The translations under genes and the position numbers were made by a program. Below the pieces are notes generated by a model. It was not told where the DNA came from and ran no database searches. It was given only the letters and a program-made list of their open reading frames with translations. 64,000 bases of DNA from Pleurodeles waltl (Eukaryota; Chordata; Amphibia; Caudata; Salamandridae), in the NCBI RefSeq assembly GCF_031143425.1, contig NC_090446.1, forward strand, positions 1,022,151,066-1,022,215,065, given 5' to 3'. Positions 11,753-22,309 of the stretch are shown piece after piece; positions within the stretch are counted from its first letter, which is position 1, and each line of letters opens with the position of its first letter.

Positions 11753-12016
11753 TTGGTGGATCAGCGGTGGGGTACAAGACTTTGCATTTGCTGGACTACT
11801 CAGCGAATACCTGATCACACGACAAATTCCAAAATTGTCATTAGAAATTGATTTTTGCAATTTGAAAAGTTTTCTAAATTCTTAAAGGACCTGCTAGGGC
11901 CTTGTGTTAGATCCTGTTTAGCATTTCTTTTAGAGTTTAAAAGTTTGTAAAAGTTTGAATTAGATTCTAGAACCAGTTGTAGATTCTTAAAAAGTATTCC
12001 AACTTTTAGAAGCAAA
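11753..12016 (+). promoter_or_regulatory. Primer-binding site and leader of element 1
   Basis: Directly after the LTR comes TTGGTGGATCAGCGGTGGGG. Element 2 has TTGGTGAGCAGTGGTGGGAT at the matching place, so this is the probable primer-binding site. I could not assign the tRNA. The rest is an AT-rich leader that would also hold packaging signals. Confidence 0.6.
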
Positions 12017-14425
12017 ATGTCTAGCACAGATGTGACTGTGGTGGAACTCGACACCACACCTTACCTCCATCTTAAGATGAGGGAGCTAAGGTCACTCTGT
12101 AAAATAAAGAAAATAACAATGGGCCCCAAACCTACCAAAATACAGCTCCAGGAGCTTTTGGCAGAGTTTGAAAAGGCCAACCCCTCTGAGGGTGGCAACT
12201 CAGAGGAAGAGGATAGTGACCAGGAGGAAAATTCCCCCCTACCAGTCCTATCTAGGGAGAACAGGGTCCCTCAAACCCTGACTCCAAAAATAATAGTCAG
12301 AGATGCTGGTTCCCTCACAGGGGAGACCAACACCTCTGAAATCACTGAGGATAACTCCAGTGAAGATGACCCCCTGTTAGCCAGGATGGTCAAAAGATTG
12401 GCTTTGGAAAAGCAGCTCCTAGCCATAGAAAGGGAAAGAAAAGAGATGGGCCTAGGTCCCATCGATGGTGGCAGCAACTTAAATAGGGTCAGAGATTCTC
12501 CTGACATCCTAAAAATCCCCAAAGGGATTGTAACAAAATATGAAGATGGTGATGACATCACCAAATGGTTCACAGCTTTTGAGAGGGCTTGTGTAACCAG
12601 AAAAGTAAACAGATCTCACTGGGGTGCTCTCCTTTGGGAAATGTTCACTGGAAAGTGTAGGGATAGACTCCTCACACTCTCTGGAAAAGATGCAGAATCT
12701 TATGACCTCATGAAGGGTACCCTGATTGAGGGCTTTGGATTCTCCACTGAGGAGTATAGAATTAGATTCAGGGGGGCTCAAAAATCCTCGAGTCAGACCT
12801 GGGTTGATTTTGTAGACTACTCAGTAAAAACACTAGATGGTTGGTTAACTGGAAATGAAGTGTGTGACTATGTTGGGCTTTATAATTTGTTTATGAAAGA
12901 ACACATTTTAAGTAACTGCTTCAATGAAAAGTTGCATCAGTATCTGGTAGACCTAGGTCCAATTTCTCCCCAAGAATTGGGAAAGAAGGCAGACCACTGG
13001 GTCAAGACTAGGGTAACCAAAACTTCCACTGGGGGTGACCAAAAGAAAGGGGTTACAAAAACTCCCCAGGAGAAAGTGGGTGACACTAGAAACAAAGAAA
13101 AAGAGTCCTCTGTAGGCCCCCAAAAACCAGAACAGGTGGGTGGGCCCCAAGACACAACCCAACACAAAGGTGGGTACCAGGGTAAGAACTGGGATGCCAC
13201 TAAGGCATGGTGCCACAACTGTAAACAGTCTGGGCACCACACCAAGGACACTTCTTGTCCCAAAAACAAACCCCAGAACAAAATTCCAGGGGTAACCAGT
13301 GTAGCCATTGGAGATGACTCCTCAGATGAGGAGGTCTTCATAGCTTTCAACTGGAAAATGGGCCCAACAGGTGAGTTGGAGATTCCAGAGGGAAGTAGAC
13401 ACTTCCACCACCTACAGGTGAATGGAATCCCAGCCACTGCCCTGAGAGACACTTGTGCCAGTCACACTATTGTGCATGACAGGCTGGTGCTCTCAAACCA
13501 GTACATCCCAGGTGAGATGGCCAGAGTAAGAGTTAGCCCAGACAGGGTCACTAATAGGCCTGTGGCTCTTGTGCCCATAGAAGTGGGTGGAACTTTTAGC
13601 TGGAGAAGGGTGGTAGTCAGTACAGACCTCCCCCTTGATTGTCTCCTTGGAAATGACTACCCAGAGGTTAGTCAGAGCCTAAGAGAAGAACTGGTCCAGG
13701 GCCAGTCCTCTCCCAAGGATTCTGGAGTGCCTGCCTCTGCAGTAAATGCAAGTAGGCCCCAGAGGAAAAAGAAAAGGAAACAGAGTAGGAAAGGTGGACA
13801 ACCTTTAGCCAAGGTTCCAGCAAGCCAAGGAGATTCTGCTCCAGTAGGGGAGAACTCCAAAAATGGCTCTGATAAAGTCCAACCTGACCCACAAGAAGTC
13901 CTGGCTAGTCAGGCAACTGTTAAGCCTGAGTGGGTGGCTCCTCAGCTAACAGAAGAAAGAGTGGAAGAAGGGTGTTTACTACAAGATGTGGTAACCCCCC
14001 ACTCTAATACAGCAGACAGGCACCCTGAACCCAAAGAAGCCTGTAACTTAGCCCCTTCCCTTGTAGGTGAAGAGCTAAAGGTGTGGTTCTGGGCACTGAC
14101 AGCTGTCAGTGGCCTCTGCTGGGTGTTAGCCTTTATGGCTGCACTATCCTTGGCATGGTGGTCTGACCCCATGCCAAATAACAAGTTAGGCCCCCTGACC
14201 CTGTTGGTCATGGTGGGGTTACTCCAGCTCTGGGTAACCTCTTTGGGTAAGCTAGGGGTGACCTTGGCTAAGATAAGATTAGCAGAGGTGGATACCTCTG
14301 ACCTCAAAATAGAGAGAATGGGTGAAGACATAAAAAGCACAGACAAGAGGCAGTTCAGACTAGGTCCTATCACTGTGGAAGTGGGTCAGTTCCCCAGAGG
14401 GAATGACCTGAACAGGAGGATGTAA
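12017..14425 (+). CDS. Gag-like polyprotein with retropepsin-like domain and two hydrophobic segments
   Basis: This is an 802-residue intact frame that starts at the first ATG of the leader. Residues 16-53 look like a SAP-type helix-loop-helix. Residues 175-333 are a Gag capsid/SCAN-like region with WFTAFERA, YRIRFRGAQ and the E-H-I-L core. A zinc knuckle lies at 399-414 (C-x2-C-x4-H-x6-C, a spacing variant). A retropepsin-like domain at about 440-550 has LRDTCASHTIV where D-T-G-A is usual, and LLGND near its end. A basic patch (RKKKRKQSRK) lies at 582-592. Two hydrophobic stretches, 688-714 and 724-752, could span or enter a membrane. The stop is 117 bases before the 3' LTR. A homologue in element 2 conserves every block. 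It presumably assembles particles; the protease activity is doubtful. Confidence 0.88.
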   Translation: MSSTDVTVVELDTTPYLHLKMRELRSLCKIKKITMGPKPTKIQLQELLAEFEKANPSEGGNSEEEDSDQEENSPLPVLSRENRVPQTLTPKIIVRDAGSLTGETNTSEITEDNSSEDDPLLARMVKRLALEKQLLAIERERKEMGLGPIDGGSNLNRVRDSPDILKIPKGIVTKYEDGDDITKWFTAFERACVTRKVNRSHWGALLWEMFTGKCRDRLLTLSGKDAESYDLMKGTLIEGFGFSTEEYRIRFRGAQKSSSQTWVDFVDYSVKTLDGWLTGNEVCDYVGLYNLFMKEHILSNCFNEKLHQYLVDLGPISPQELGKKADHWVKTRVTKTSTGGDQKKGVTKTPQEKVGDTRNKEKESSVGPQKPEQVGGPQDTTQHKGGYQGKNWDATKAWCHNCKQSGHHTKDTSCPKNKPQNKIPGVTSVAIGDDSSDEEVFIAFNWKMGPTGELEIPEGSRHFHHLQVNGIPATALRDTCASHTIVHDRLVLSNQYIPGEMARVRVSPDRVTNRPVALVPIEVGGTFSWRRVVVSTDLPLDCLLGNDYPEVSQSLREELVQGQSSPKDSGVPASAVNASRPQRKKKRKQSRKGGQPLAKVPASQGDSAPVGENSKNGSDKVQPDPQEVLASQATVKPEWVAPQLTEERVEEGCLLQDVVTPHSNTADRHPEPKEACNLAPSLVGEELKVWFWALTAVSGLCWVLAFMAALSLAWWSDPMPNNKLGPLTLLVMVGLLQLWVTSLGKLGVTLAKIRLAEVDTSDLKIERMGEDIKSTDKRQFRLGPITVEVGQFPRGNDLNRRM

Positions 14426-14542
14426 GGCAGAGTAGGCCCTGCAACAAACCAGCCATTTCCTCTACTCTTCCTCGCCTGACAGACTAGGAAGACTCTTCCA
14501 GCGTTGGCTGAGTCTCCTGGCCTGTGGGCTGGGGGGGGCTTG
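14426..14542 (+). promoter_or_regulatory. Conserved 3' untranslated block and polypurine tract of element 1
   Basis: It ends with GGGCTGGGGGGGGCTTG, the polypurine tract that would prime plus-strand DNA. A potential stem TCTTCCT (14466-14472) / AGGAAGA (14486-14492) lies upstream. Element 2 keeps both at 60822-60942 although its LTRs are very different. Confidence 0.75.
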
Positions 14543-17232
14543 TGTAAAGAAATGGCTCCCTGTTGCAGTTACCCCCCCACTTTTTGCCTGATACTGATGC
14601 TGACTTGACTGAGAAGTGTGCTGGGACCCTGCTAACCAGGCCCCAGCACCAGTGTTCCTTCACCTAAAATGTACCATTGTATCCACAATTGGCACACCCT
14701 GGCATTCAGATAAGTCCCTTGTAACTGGTACTTCTAGTACCAAGGGCCCTGATGCCAAGAAAGGTCTCTAAGGGCTGCAGCATGTCTTATGCCACCCTAG
14801 AGACCCCTCACTCAGCACAGACACACTGCTTACAAGCCTGTGTGTGCTGGTGAGAACAAAATGAGTAAGTCGACATGGCACTCCCCTCAGGGTGCCATGC
14901 CAGCCTCTCACTGCCTATGCAGTATAGGTAAGACACCCCTCTAGCAGGCCTTACAGCCCTAAGGCAGGGTGCACTATACCATAGGTGAGGGTACCAGTGC
15001 ATGAGCACTGTGCCCCTACAGTGTCTAAGCAAAACCTTAGACATTGTAAGTGCAGGGTAGCCATAAGAGTATATGGTCTGGGAGTCTGTTTTACACGAAC
15101 TCCACAGCACCATAATGGCTACACTGAAAGCTGGGAAGTTTGGTATCAAACTTCTCAGCACAATAAATGCACACTGATGCCAGTGTACATTTTATTGCAA
15201 AATACACCCCAGAGGGCACCTTAGAGGTGCCCCCTGAAACTTAACCAACTAGCTGTGTAGGCTGACTGGTTCCAGCAGCCTGCCACACTAGAGACATGTT
15301 GCTGGCCCCATGGGGAGAGTGCCTTTGTCACTCTGAGGCCAGTAACAAAGCCTGCACTGGGTGGAGATGCTAACCCCTCCCCCAGGCAGGAGCTGTGACA
15401 CCTGGCGGTGAGCCTCAAAGGCTCACCCCTTTGTCACAGCCCAGCAGGGCACTCCAGCTTAGTGGAGTTGCCCGCCCCCTCCGGCCACGGCCCCCACTTT
15501 TGGCGGCAAGGCTGGAGGGAACAAAGAAAGCAACAAGGAGGAGTCACTGGCCAGTCAGGACAGCCCCTAAGGTGTCCTGAGCTGAAGTGACTCTAACTTT
15601 TAGAAATCCTCCATCTTGCAGATGGAGGATTCCCCCAATAGGGTTAGGATTGTGACCCCCTCCCCTTGGGAGGAGGCACAAAGAGGGTGTACCCACCCTC
15701 AGGGCTAGTAGCCATTGGCTACTAACCCCCCAGACCTAAACACGCCCTTAAATTTAGTATTTAAGGGCTACCCTGAACCCTAGAAAATTAGATTCCTGCA
15801 ACTACAAGAAGAAGGACTGCCTAGCTGAAAAACCCCTGCAGAGGAAGACCAGAAGACGACAACTGCCTTGGCTCCAGAAACTCACCGGCCTGTCTCCTGC
15901 CTTCCAAAGATCCTGCTCCAGCGACGCCTTCCGAAGGGACCAGCGACCTCGACATCCTCTGAGGACTGCCCCTGCTTCGAAAAGACAAGAAACTCCCGAG
16001 GACAGCGGACCTGCTCCAAGAAAAGCTGCAACTTTGTTTCCAGCAGCTTTAAAGAACCCTGCAAGCTCCCCGCAAGAAGCGTGAGACTTGCAACACTGCA
16101 CCCGGCGACCCCGACTCGGCTGGTGGAGATCCGACGCCTCAGGAGGGACCCCAGGACTACTCTGATACTGTGAGTACCAAAACCTGTCCCCCCTGAGCCC
16201 CCACAGCGCCGCCTGCAGAGGGAATCCCGAGGCTTCCCCTGACCGCGACTCTTTGAATCCTAAGTCCCGACACCTGGGAGAGACCCTGCACCCGCAGCCC
16301 CCAGGACCTGAAGGACCGGACTTTCACTGGAGGAGTGACCCCCAGGAGTCCCTCTCCCTTGACCAAGTGGAGGTTTCCCCGAGGAACCCCCCCCTTGCCT
16401 GCCTGCAGCGCTGAAGAGATCCCTAGATCTCCCATTGACTTCCATTACAAACCCGACGCTTGTTTCTACACTGCACCCGGCCGCCCCCGCGCTGCTGAGG
16501 GTGAAATTTCTGTGTGGGCTTGTGTCCCCCCCGGTGCCCTACAAAACCCCCCTGGTCTGCCCTCCGAAGACGCGGGTACTTACCTGCAAGCAGACCGGAA
16601 CCGGGGCACCCCCTTATCTCCATTCTAGCCTATGTGTTTTGGGCACCACTTTGAACTCTGCACCTGACCGGCCCTGAGCTGCTGGTGTGGTGACTTTGGG
16701 GTTGCTCTGAACCCCCAACGGTGGGCTACCTTGGACCAAGAACTGAACCCTGTAAGTGTCTTACTTACCTGGTAAAACTAACAAATACTTACCTCCCCTA
16801 GGAACTGTGAAAATTGCACTAAGTGTCCACTTTTAAAACAGCTATTTGTGAATAACTTGAAAAGTATACATGCAATTTTGATGATTTGAAGTTCCTAAAG
16901 TACTTACCTGCAATACCTTTCGAAGGAGATATTACTTGTAGAATTTGAACCTGTGGTTCTTAAAATAAACTAAGAAAAGATATTTTTCTATATAAAAACC
17001 TATTGGCTGGATTTGTCTCTGAGTGTGTGTACCTCATTTATTGTCTATGTGTATGTACAACAAATGCTTAACACTACTCCTTGGATAAGCCTACTGCTCG
17101 ACCACACTACCACAAAAATAGAGCATTAGTATTATCTATTTTTACCACTATTTTACCTCTAAGGGGAACCCTTGGACTCTGTGCATGCTATTCCTTACTT
17201 TGAAATAGCACATACAGAGCCAACTTCCTACA
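14543..17232 (+). repeat. 3' LTR of element 1
   Basis: Same length as the 5' LTR and nearly identical to it. It is followed by the CTTAT target duplication. Confidence 0.93.
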
Positions 17233-18560
17233 CTTATGCTTGAAGAGAACCCCATTTGCTGTGAGTTGAAGTTTTGGTTATCAGACTCATCAATGTCTAA
17301 GATCACAAGATGAGACACTGAGTATAGTATGTTGTAACTTCTCTGTGTTGTCAGACCATAAGGTGCTATAAGCCATACGAAAGATAAGGACCTATTAACA
17401 TCTATTATGATGGTGTGTCAACTGTGATTGCTGTCTGGTTAGTCCTTGTGCACAGAGGAGAAGATCTCAGTAGTCAGGTGGTTTTGTGCTGGTCAGGATT
17501 TCACTGTGTCTGTGTGACAGCACTAGGAGGGCATTATTCCCCTGTCCCCTCAGAGTGGTTCTAAACTTTAAATTTTACTTCAGTGGAACAGACAAGAGTT
17601 ATCGTTTAGAATTCGAATTGCTATAACAAAGCTGATTGCTATGGAATAAGAGTTTCTGCAGGATGCAGCAAGTTACGTCATAAAGTGCCACACTGGTATG
17701 AGTTAGTCGGTGTATGTGCTGTACTGGGATTGATCATTACGTCAGAGGGTGCCGCACTATGAGTGGACAGTTCTGTGGTGTCCCTAAGATTGGAAGTTAG
17801 TGTTGTTGCTTGTAATTTTGTGATTTTCTGAGAACCATTGATTATTTTAACTAAGAGTTATTAAATGTGTGTTGTGTTTCCCATAGAAATAAGGTTAAAC
17901 TTTTCAAGAAACTAGGGGCTTTACTTAGTGATGATGTAAGAATACCTGTCCGTGATGATGAGGTGATCACAAGGGCACTTCTGCTCATTACATGACAACT
18001 AAAGTTGGTTTACACAAGTGCATTTGGCTTAAACATTGGAATAAGAACACTGCAAACAAAGTACATGGACCTTTAATTTGAGAATTATCGAAAATTTGAA
18101 GTGAGTTCTGTATGAGATGATTCCTCCACCTAGAGCAGCTAGATTTGAAGCTTTAAATGCATGGGAGTGTGCAGCACATATTAGTTAGAAGGAAAGCTTT
18201 CAGAGCAAAGCCAAGAGGACAGTTCATGGATAATGGAAGCAAAATGTGATGCAGAGTAGCTAGCATGGAGAAAAGATGCGACTGAGAGATCTAGGATGTA
18301 CCCCACCCTAAATAGTGGAAGAATAGAGAGAATAAAAGTATAAGGGAGGGTTGAGACCAAAGCAAATAATAATGGAATGAGCAACAGTGACCCTAGTGAT
18401 GGCTGTTGGATGATTAATTGGCTTCTTGACTTCCTTTAAATAATGTTTTCAAGCCAGTAGAAGGATACCAATCAAATGTAGGGAATCAAGAAGTAGGAGG
18501 ACTCCTGCCCATTGTCAACCATGGTGGAACGCACAAGTAGAAATGATTCCCGGAGAGTAT
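17233..18560 (+). pseudogene. Degenerate retroelement remnant, first part
   Basis: After the LTR insertion the host sequence continues. Short plus-strand stretches look Gag-like, for example KKLGALLSDDVRIPVRDDEV near 17910 and PPPRAARFEALNAWECAAHI near 18125, but stops are frequent. It appears to continue beyond the MITE at 19148. I cannot name the family; an old LTR retroelement or endogenous retrovirus is possible. Confidence 0.35.
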
Positions 18561-19147
18561 TGTCCATTGTTACAGGTTTGCCCGTTGTTGCACCAGCCAT
18601 ACAGACAATGGCCCTGCCGCCTGCCAAGTTGAAAACGCCAGGTGGCCGCCAAAGCAGCCGCACTCCTGCGGGGTCAATTTGGAGATATTTGACTGGTCCA
18701 GCGGGAATGTCGGCCGCAAAACGGGAGCCATCTCCAAATGGAGCTGGCGTTGTCGCAGCTGTGCGACGGGCGCAGTTGCACCCGTTGCGCTTTTCACTGT
18801 TTGCTATGCAGACAGTGAAAAGCTGCAAGGGGCTGTGGCAGCCGGCCCCTGCACTGCCCATGCCAGTTGCATGGGCAGTGCAGGGGCCCCCAGGGGCCCC
18901 GCAACGCCCCTTTCCGCCAGCCTTTTCATGGCGGTTCAAACCGCCATGAAAAGGCTGGCGGGAGGGTGACTCGTAATCCCCTGGGCAGCGCTGCAAGCAG
19001 CGCTGCCCTGGGGGATTTAAACCGCCGGGACAAAAGTGGAGGGAAAACCGCAGTCATAATTCCCAGGGAAGCACCGCCAGCCTGTTGGCGGTGCTTCCGA
19101 CAAAACAGCCCTGGCGGTCAAAGAATGCCAGGGTTGTAATGAGGGCC
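18561..19147 (-). mobile_element. Harbinger-type MITE, hairpin-string family (copy 1)
   Basis: This is a non-autonomous element of about 590 bp. The right end, read inwards, is GGCCCTCATTACAACCCTGG, like the end of element A. Inside are serial hairpins: an 18-bp stem at about 18907-18958 (CCGCCAGCCTTTTCATGG and its complement), GGCAGCGCTGC/GCAGCGCTGCC, TTTTCACTGT/ACAGTGAAAA, and GCACCGCCAGCC/GGCGGTGC. The same hairpin order occurs in the copies at 57260 and 62944. The left boundary is less certain. Confidence 0.75.
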
Positions 19148-20197
19148 AATGTTTTTGTGCACCATTGTTACCCCAGCCACAGTCACCCCTCCAGTGATCA
19201 CTGCTCCCATTGCTCCTAGCACTAGCACTACTACAGATCCAGGAGCAAGGCCTCTAATAATGACAACCCCCATTGCGAGTCTGCCTGTTGTAGAGGTAGG
19301 TAAATGTTCTGACTCAGAAACCCTGGAGGACAAAGAGGCCCCAGGAAGAGTAACAGATGTTATGAAAAGAAAGACAGAATTTAAAGAAATCTTAAAGGGG
19401 ATACTGAGTTGGAATTTATAAATTGGTATCGCAAGGAAGAACTCTTGTTTTTGTGCAGACAGGCTGCTAAGAGTACATGCGAGTCTCATGAAGCTTTGGA
19501 GGGAATAGATGCAGAGTATGGACTTGATTTGCAGAAGAACATTAGAATGTTTATGATGGAGGAAACTCTCAAAAATATGTGAATGATTGGTTTAAAATTA
19601 CATTTGAAGGATATAGTCGAGAGCACCCAGAAATGGATAACCACAAAATGGTATGGTTGCAACCAAACTACCTAGTTCTACACCCCTACTTAGAACTATA
19701 TGTGTCAGCCCTACTTGGGTAATCTAATGATCCTGTCATGTCACATGAACGAAGGAAAATACTTTTGAAAGAGGAAGCCTCACTCACTTATCATATCAGG
19801 CTTCATCCTTGGCAACCTCTCCCCACCCTGGTAGGACAATGCCACCAGAGCAGACTCAACCTCCTGTAGGATGAAAAAAGGAAGGATGGTCTTTTTATAC
19901 AAAATTATATTGGACAATGACATAATCAAGAAAGGCTAAAAATACCTTATGGTATCCAGGCTATCACCTTTTTTTCTATGGGACAACAGCTATATCTAGA
20001 TCCGTATTGGGATGGTTTTACTAGAATAATGACTCAAACCACCACCTGGGACAGTATGTTTCTGTCCCTATGGTAGTATAACTGGTCACGAGCATTCGTC
20101 AAGGCCACAGGATCTCTAATGGATTGGCCAAATCACCAACAAAATCTGACATGAAACACTCAGGTGAATCCTAAGTGGAACTGTACATTAATGTACC
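19148..20197 (+). pseudogene. Degenerate retroelement remnant, second part
   Basis: This continues the sequence before the MITE. The frame at 19149-19421 is Thr/Pro/Ala-rich and then charged, ending KRKTEFKEILKGI; after a stop the downstream text reads NWYRKEELLFLCRQAAKSTC, which has a Gag-like feel. Further pieces up to 20080 are open only in fragments. I see no reverse transcriptase motif. Family assignment is open. Confidence 0.35.
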
Positions 20198-22130
20198 TTA
20201 AATTATGAAACACAATAAAACAAAATATACATTAGTATAAATGCTATTCAGAAAAAGTGAATGCACAAAGTGCTCATAATGTTCGCACTTCAAGATGCAA
20301 AGATGATTATCTTTTGAGTGCAAACAACACACAACACTGCAAATCAAGTCATTCAGCACATGTGAAAAAGGTGGGCATAGTACATGCACAAAACAAACAC
20401 ACATACAAAACCCATGTACATTACATGCTCTATTCCTCGTCCAGTCAATAAAAGCAACTCGCCCCCTGGTCTGGGAGGGGATGATGTCCTCTGTAGTTGC
20501 ACTCTGTGAAGTGCCAATAATTTAAAAAAGGGAATGTAGCAAATTATTAATGGGGGCATACAAAACCAACCCTTTACTCTGCTCCTGTAACTGGAATTGA
20601 AAATGGAGATGAATAAAATCTGCATAGAGAGAACCTTCTTCTGGACAAACCCATATCATTGACACAAACCAACTAGTGCTGTAAATTCAATCTTCACAGG
20701 CTGTTAGAATAATAATAAAGTTTCAATGGTCCTGCGTCAAGGATCCCCAGAGGTAGTAGGGGACCGAAGGAAAAATCCCAAAACCTTGACCAAATTCAGC
20801 ATGTAGTGGTCACATGGGCCTACCAATGCAGTATTTGGAGATCATTGGTGGCAGTGGTGGGCCCAAGACTAAATGACCAACACAGGGTAAAAGTGTCACA
20901 ATTATGTCTCTATAGAACTCAATATTTGAAAAAAAGAGTGAGCTCCACCCACACAGATGCACCACACTACATTTGCACATATATAAGTGACCATATGTCG
21001 CAATAGCCAGCCTGATAGAGCAAGCCAATTAAAGGAAAATGGCAAAGGAGTCACCGGCATTCATCACGGCTATAAAAGAAGGGTCGGCGACACTAGACCG
21101 TATACTCCCTTAACTGTCATCAAATAAGGCCTAATTGGTGGCAATGTATGCACCACACCACATCGGTACATACATGAGTGACCATATGTCGAAAAAGGCC
21201 ACTCTCGATGTGGAACAATCATGCCTGAAAATGCAAGGCAACCAAAAGAACAATAGTAGGACATGCATTAGAGCTGTAAGAAACAGAGGTCACTGCTTTT
21301 GGACCATATACACCCTTCATTTTCATTGATATAAGGACTAGAAGTATCTAGCCACCAGAGCTGCGATGGCAAGGGTGCACCCAAATCAATAATAGGGTAG
21401 GCCCCCTGGTTCCCATCCGTTTCTGACCTTACTGCATCAAGAGGACACTGTAATTGTGTACCTGAAATGATCACGCTGACTCCCAGCCACAACTATGGAA
21501 GGCGGGGGCGGCCGGTCTGAATATCTATAAACAGAACAGCGTTGCTTCATTAGGGCAACCAATGCCTCCTAGGTCATGTAGTTCTGTCTCCTATAACAGA
21601 CAGCAACCTGCATTAATGAGCCCTCTGACAATGTTCTGATAGTGGTGGCTTATGGGAATGTGGTACAAGAGGAGATGAATAATTCAACTGGAAAGAACAA
21701 ATCCTGTGCACAAGCAAAGGATCTGAACAGATCATACCAAAAAATTGCTCACTGGGTCTGCTAATGTACAGGGGAGGGGGTACAACTTCAGAAAGCCTCA
21801 TTGCGTAATGTTAGGGAAAAAACAAAGGTTCCTAAATCGGAGTGATGGCATTAATAAAATCAACATCATTATTGATTATACAAAAAAATTACTCATTGTG
21901 TGCCGGGAATCGAAAACACTATGGAAAAAAGTTAAAAGAAAATATCAGTACGAGAAGGTGAAGTTTGATAAGAACACTTATGGCAAGTGGTGCAATGTAG
22001 AGAAGGTTGATTGATTTGAATCTTTAATCCAAAAATTACAGTAACATAGGCCTCATCGTCCATGTGTAAGTAATCAGTTCTTAATGAAAAATGGGCGGGC
22101 CTCCTCAAAGCAACCACAGTACTAGCCTAA
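20198..22130 (+). repeat. Left arm of a large inverted repeat (~1.9 kb)
   Basis: This segment matches the reverse complement of 26957-28430 plus 31880-32205. Matching landmarks are ACATTAGTATAAATGCTATT (20229, against 32178 reversed), GCATGTAGTGGTCACATGGG (20800, against about 28200 reversed) and ACTAGCCTAACAT at the inner end (22120, against 26957). Identity looks to be roughly 75-85 percent by eye. No coding frame of interest is present. Confidence 0.75.
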
Positions 22131-22309
22131 CATCTCAACCACCTAAACACTTCAGAAACTTCGTACACAGGATATCTCATAGGGCCCTTTTCATGAATGA
22201 AGCCCGAGGAGGGAAATCCTTGAGAACTGGTGTGTGTAAAAGGAGCACCACAGGTTCAAAGGTGACAAACCAATTAATGTGTTTGAATCATGATTTTATA
22301 GTTCCCCAT
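22131..22309. other. Short spacer between inverted-repeat arm and solo LTR
   Basis: No recognisable gene. It may belong to the same unit as the Penelope-like fragment on the far side of the LTR, but I could not show continuity. Confidence 0.3.

Larger units (their letters stand above)
9063..17232 (+). mobile_element. Complete pol-less LTR retrotransposon (element 1)
   Basis: This is an 8.17-kb element with two 2690-bp LTRs (9063-11752 and 14543-17232), flanked on both sides by CTTAT (9058-9062 and 17233-17237). LTRs begin TGTAAAGAAATGG and end TTCCTACA. By eye I found three LTR differences, near 9687/15167, 10351/15831 and 11456/16936. The internal region is only 2790 bp and holds a single 802-codon frame (12017-14425), followed within 120 bases by a polypurine tract and the 3' LTR. 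There is no reverse transcriptase, RNase H or integrase. The intact boundaries and frame suggest recent movement using enzymes supplied in trans. Confidence 0.93.

Noticed and set aside
14426..14542. Internal deletion of pol as a one-off event in element 1
   Set aside because: The independent, diverged element 2 has the same Gag-stop-to-LTR spacing, so lack of pol is a family feature.
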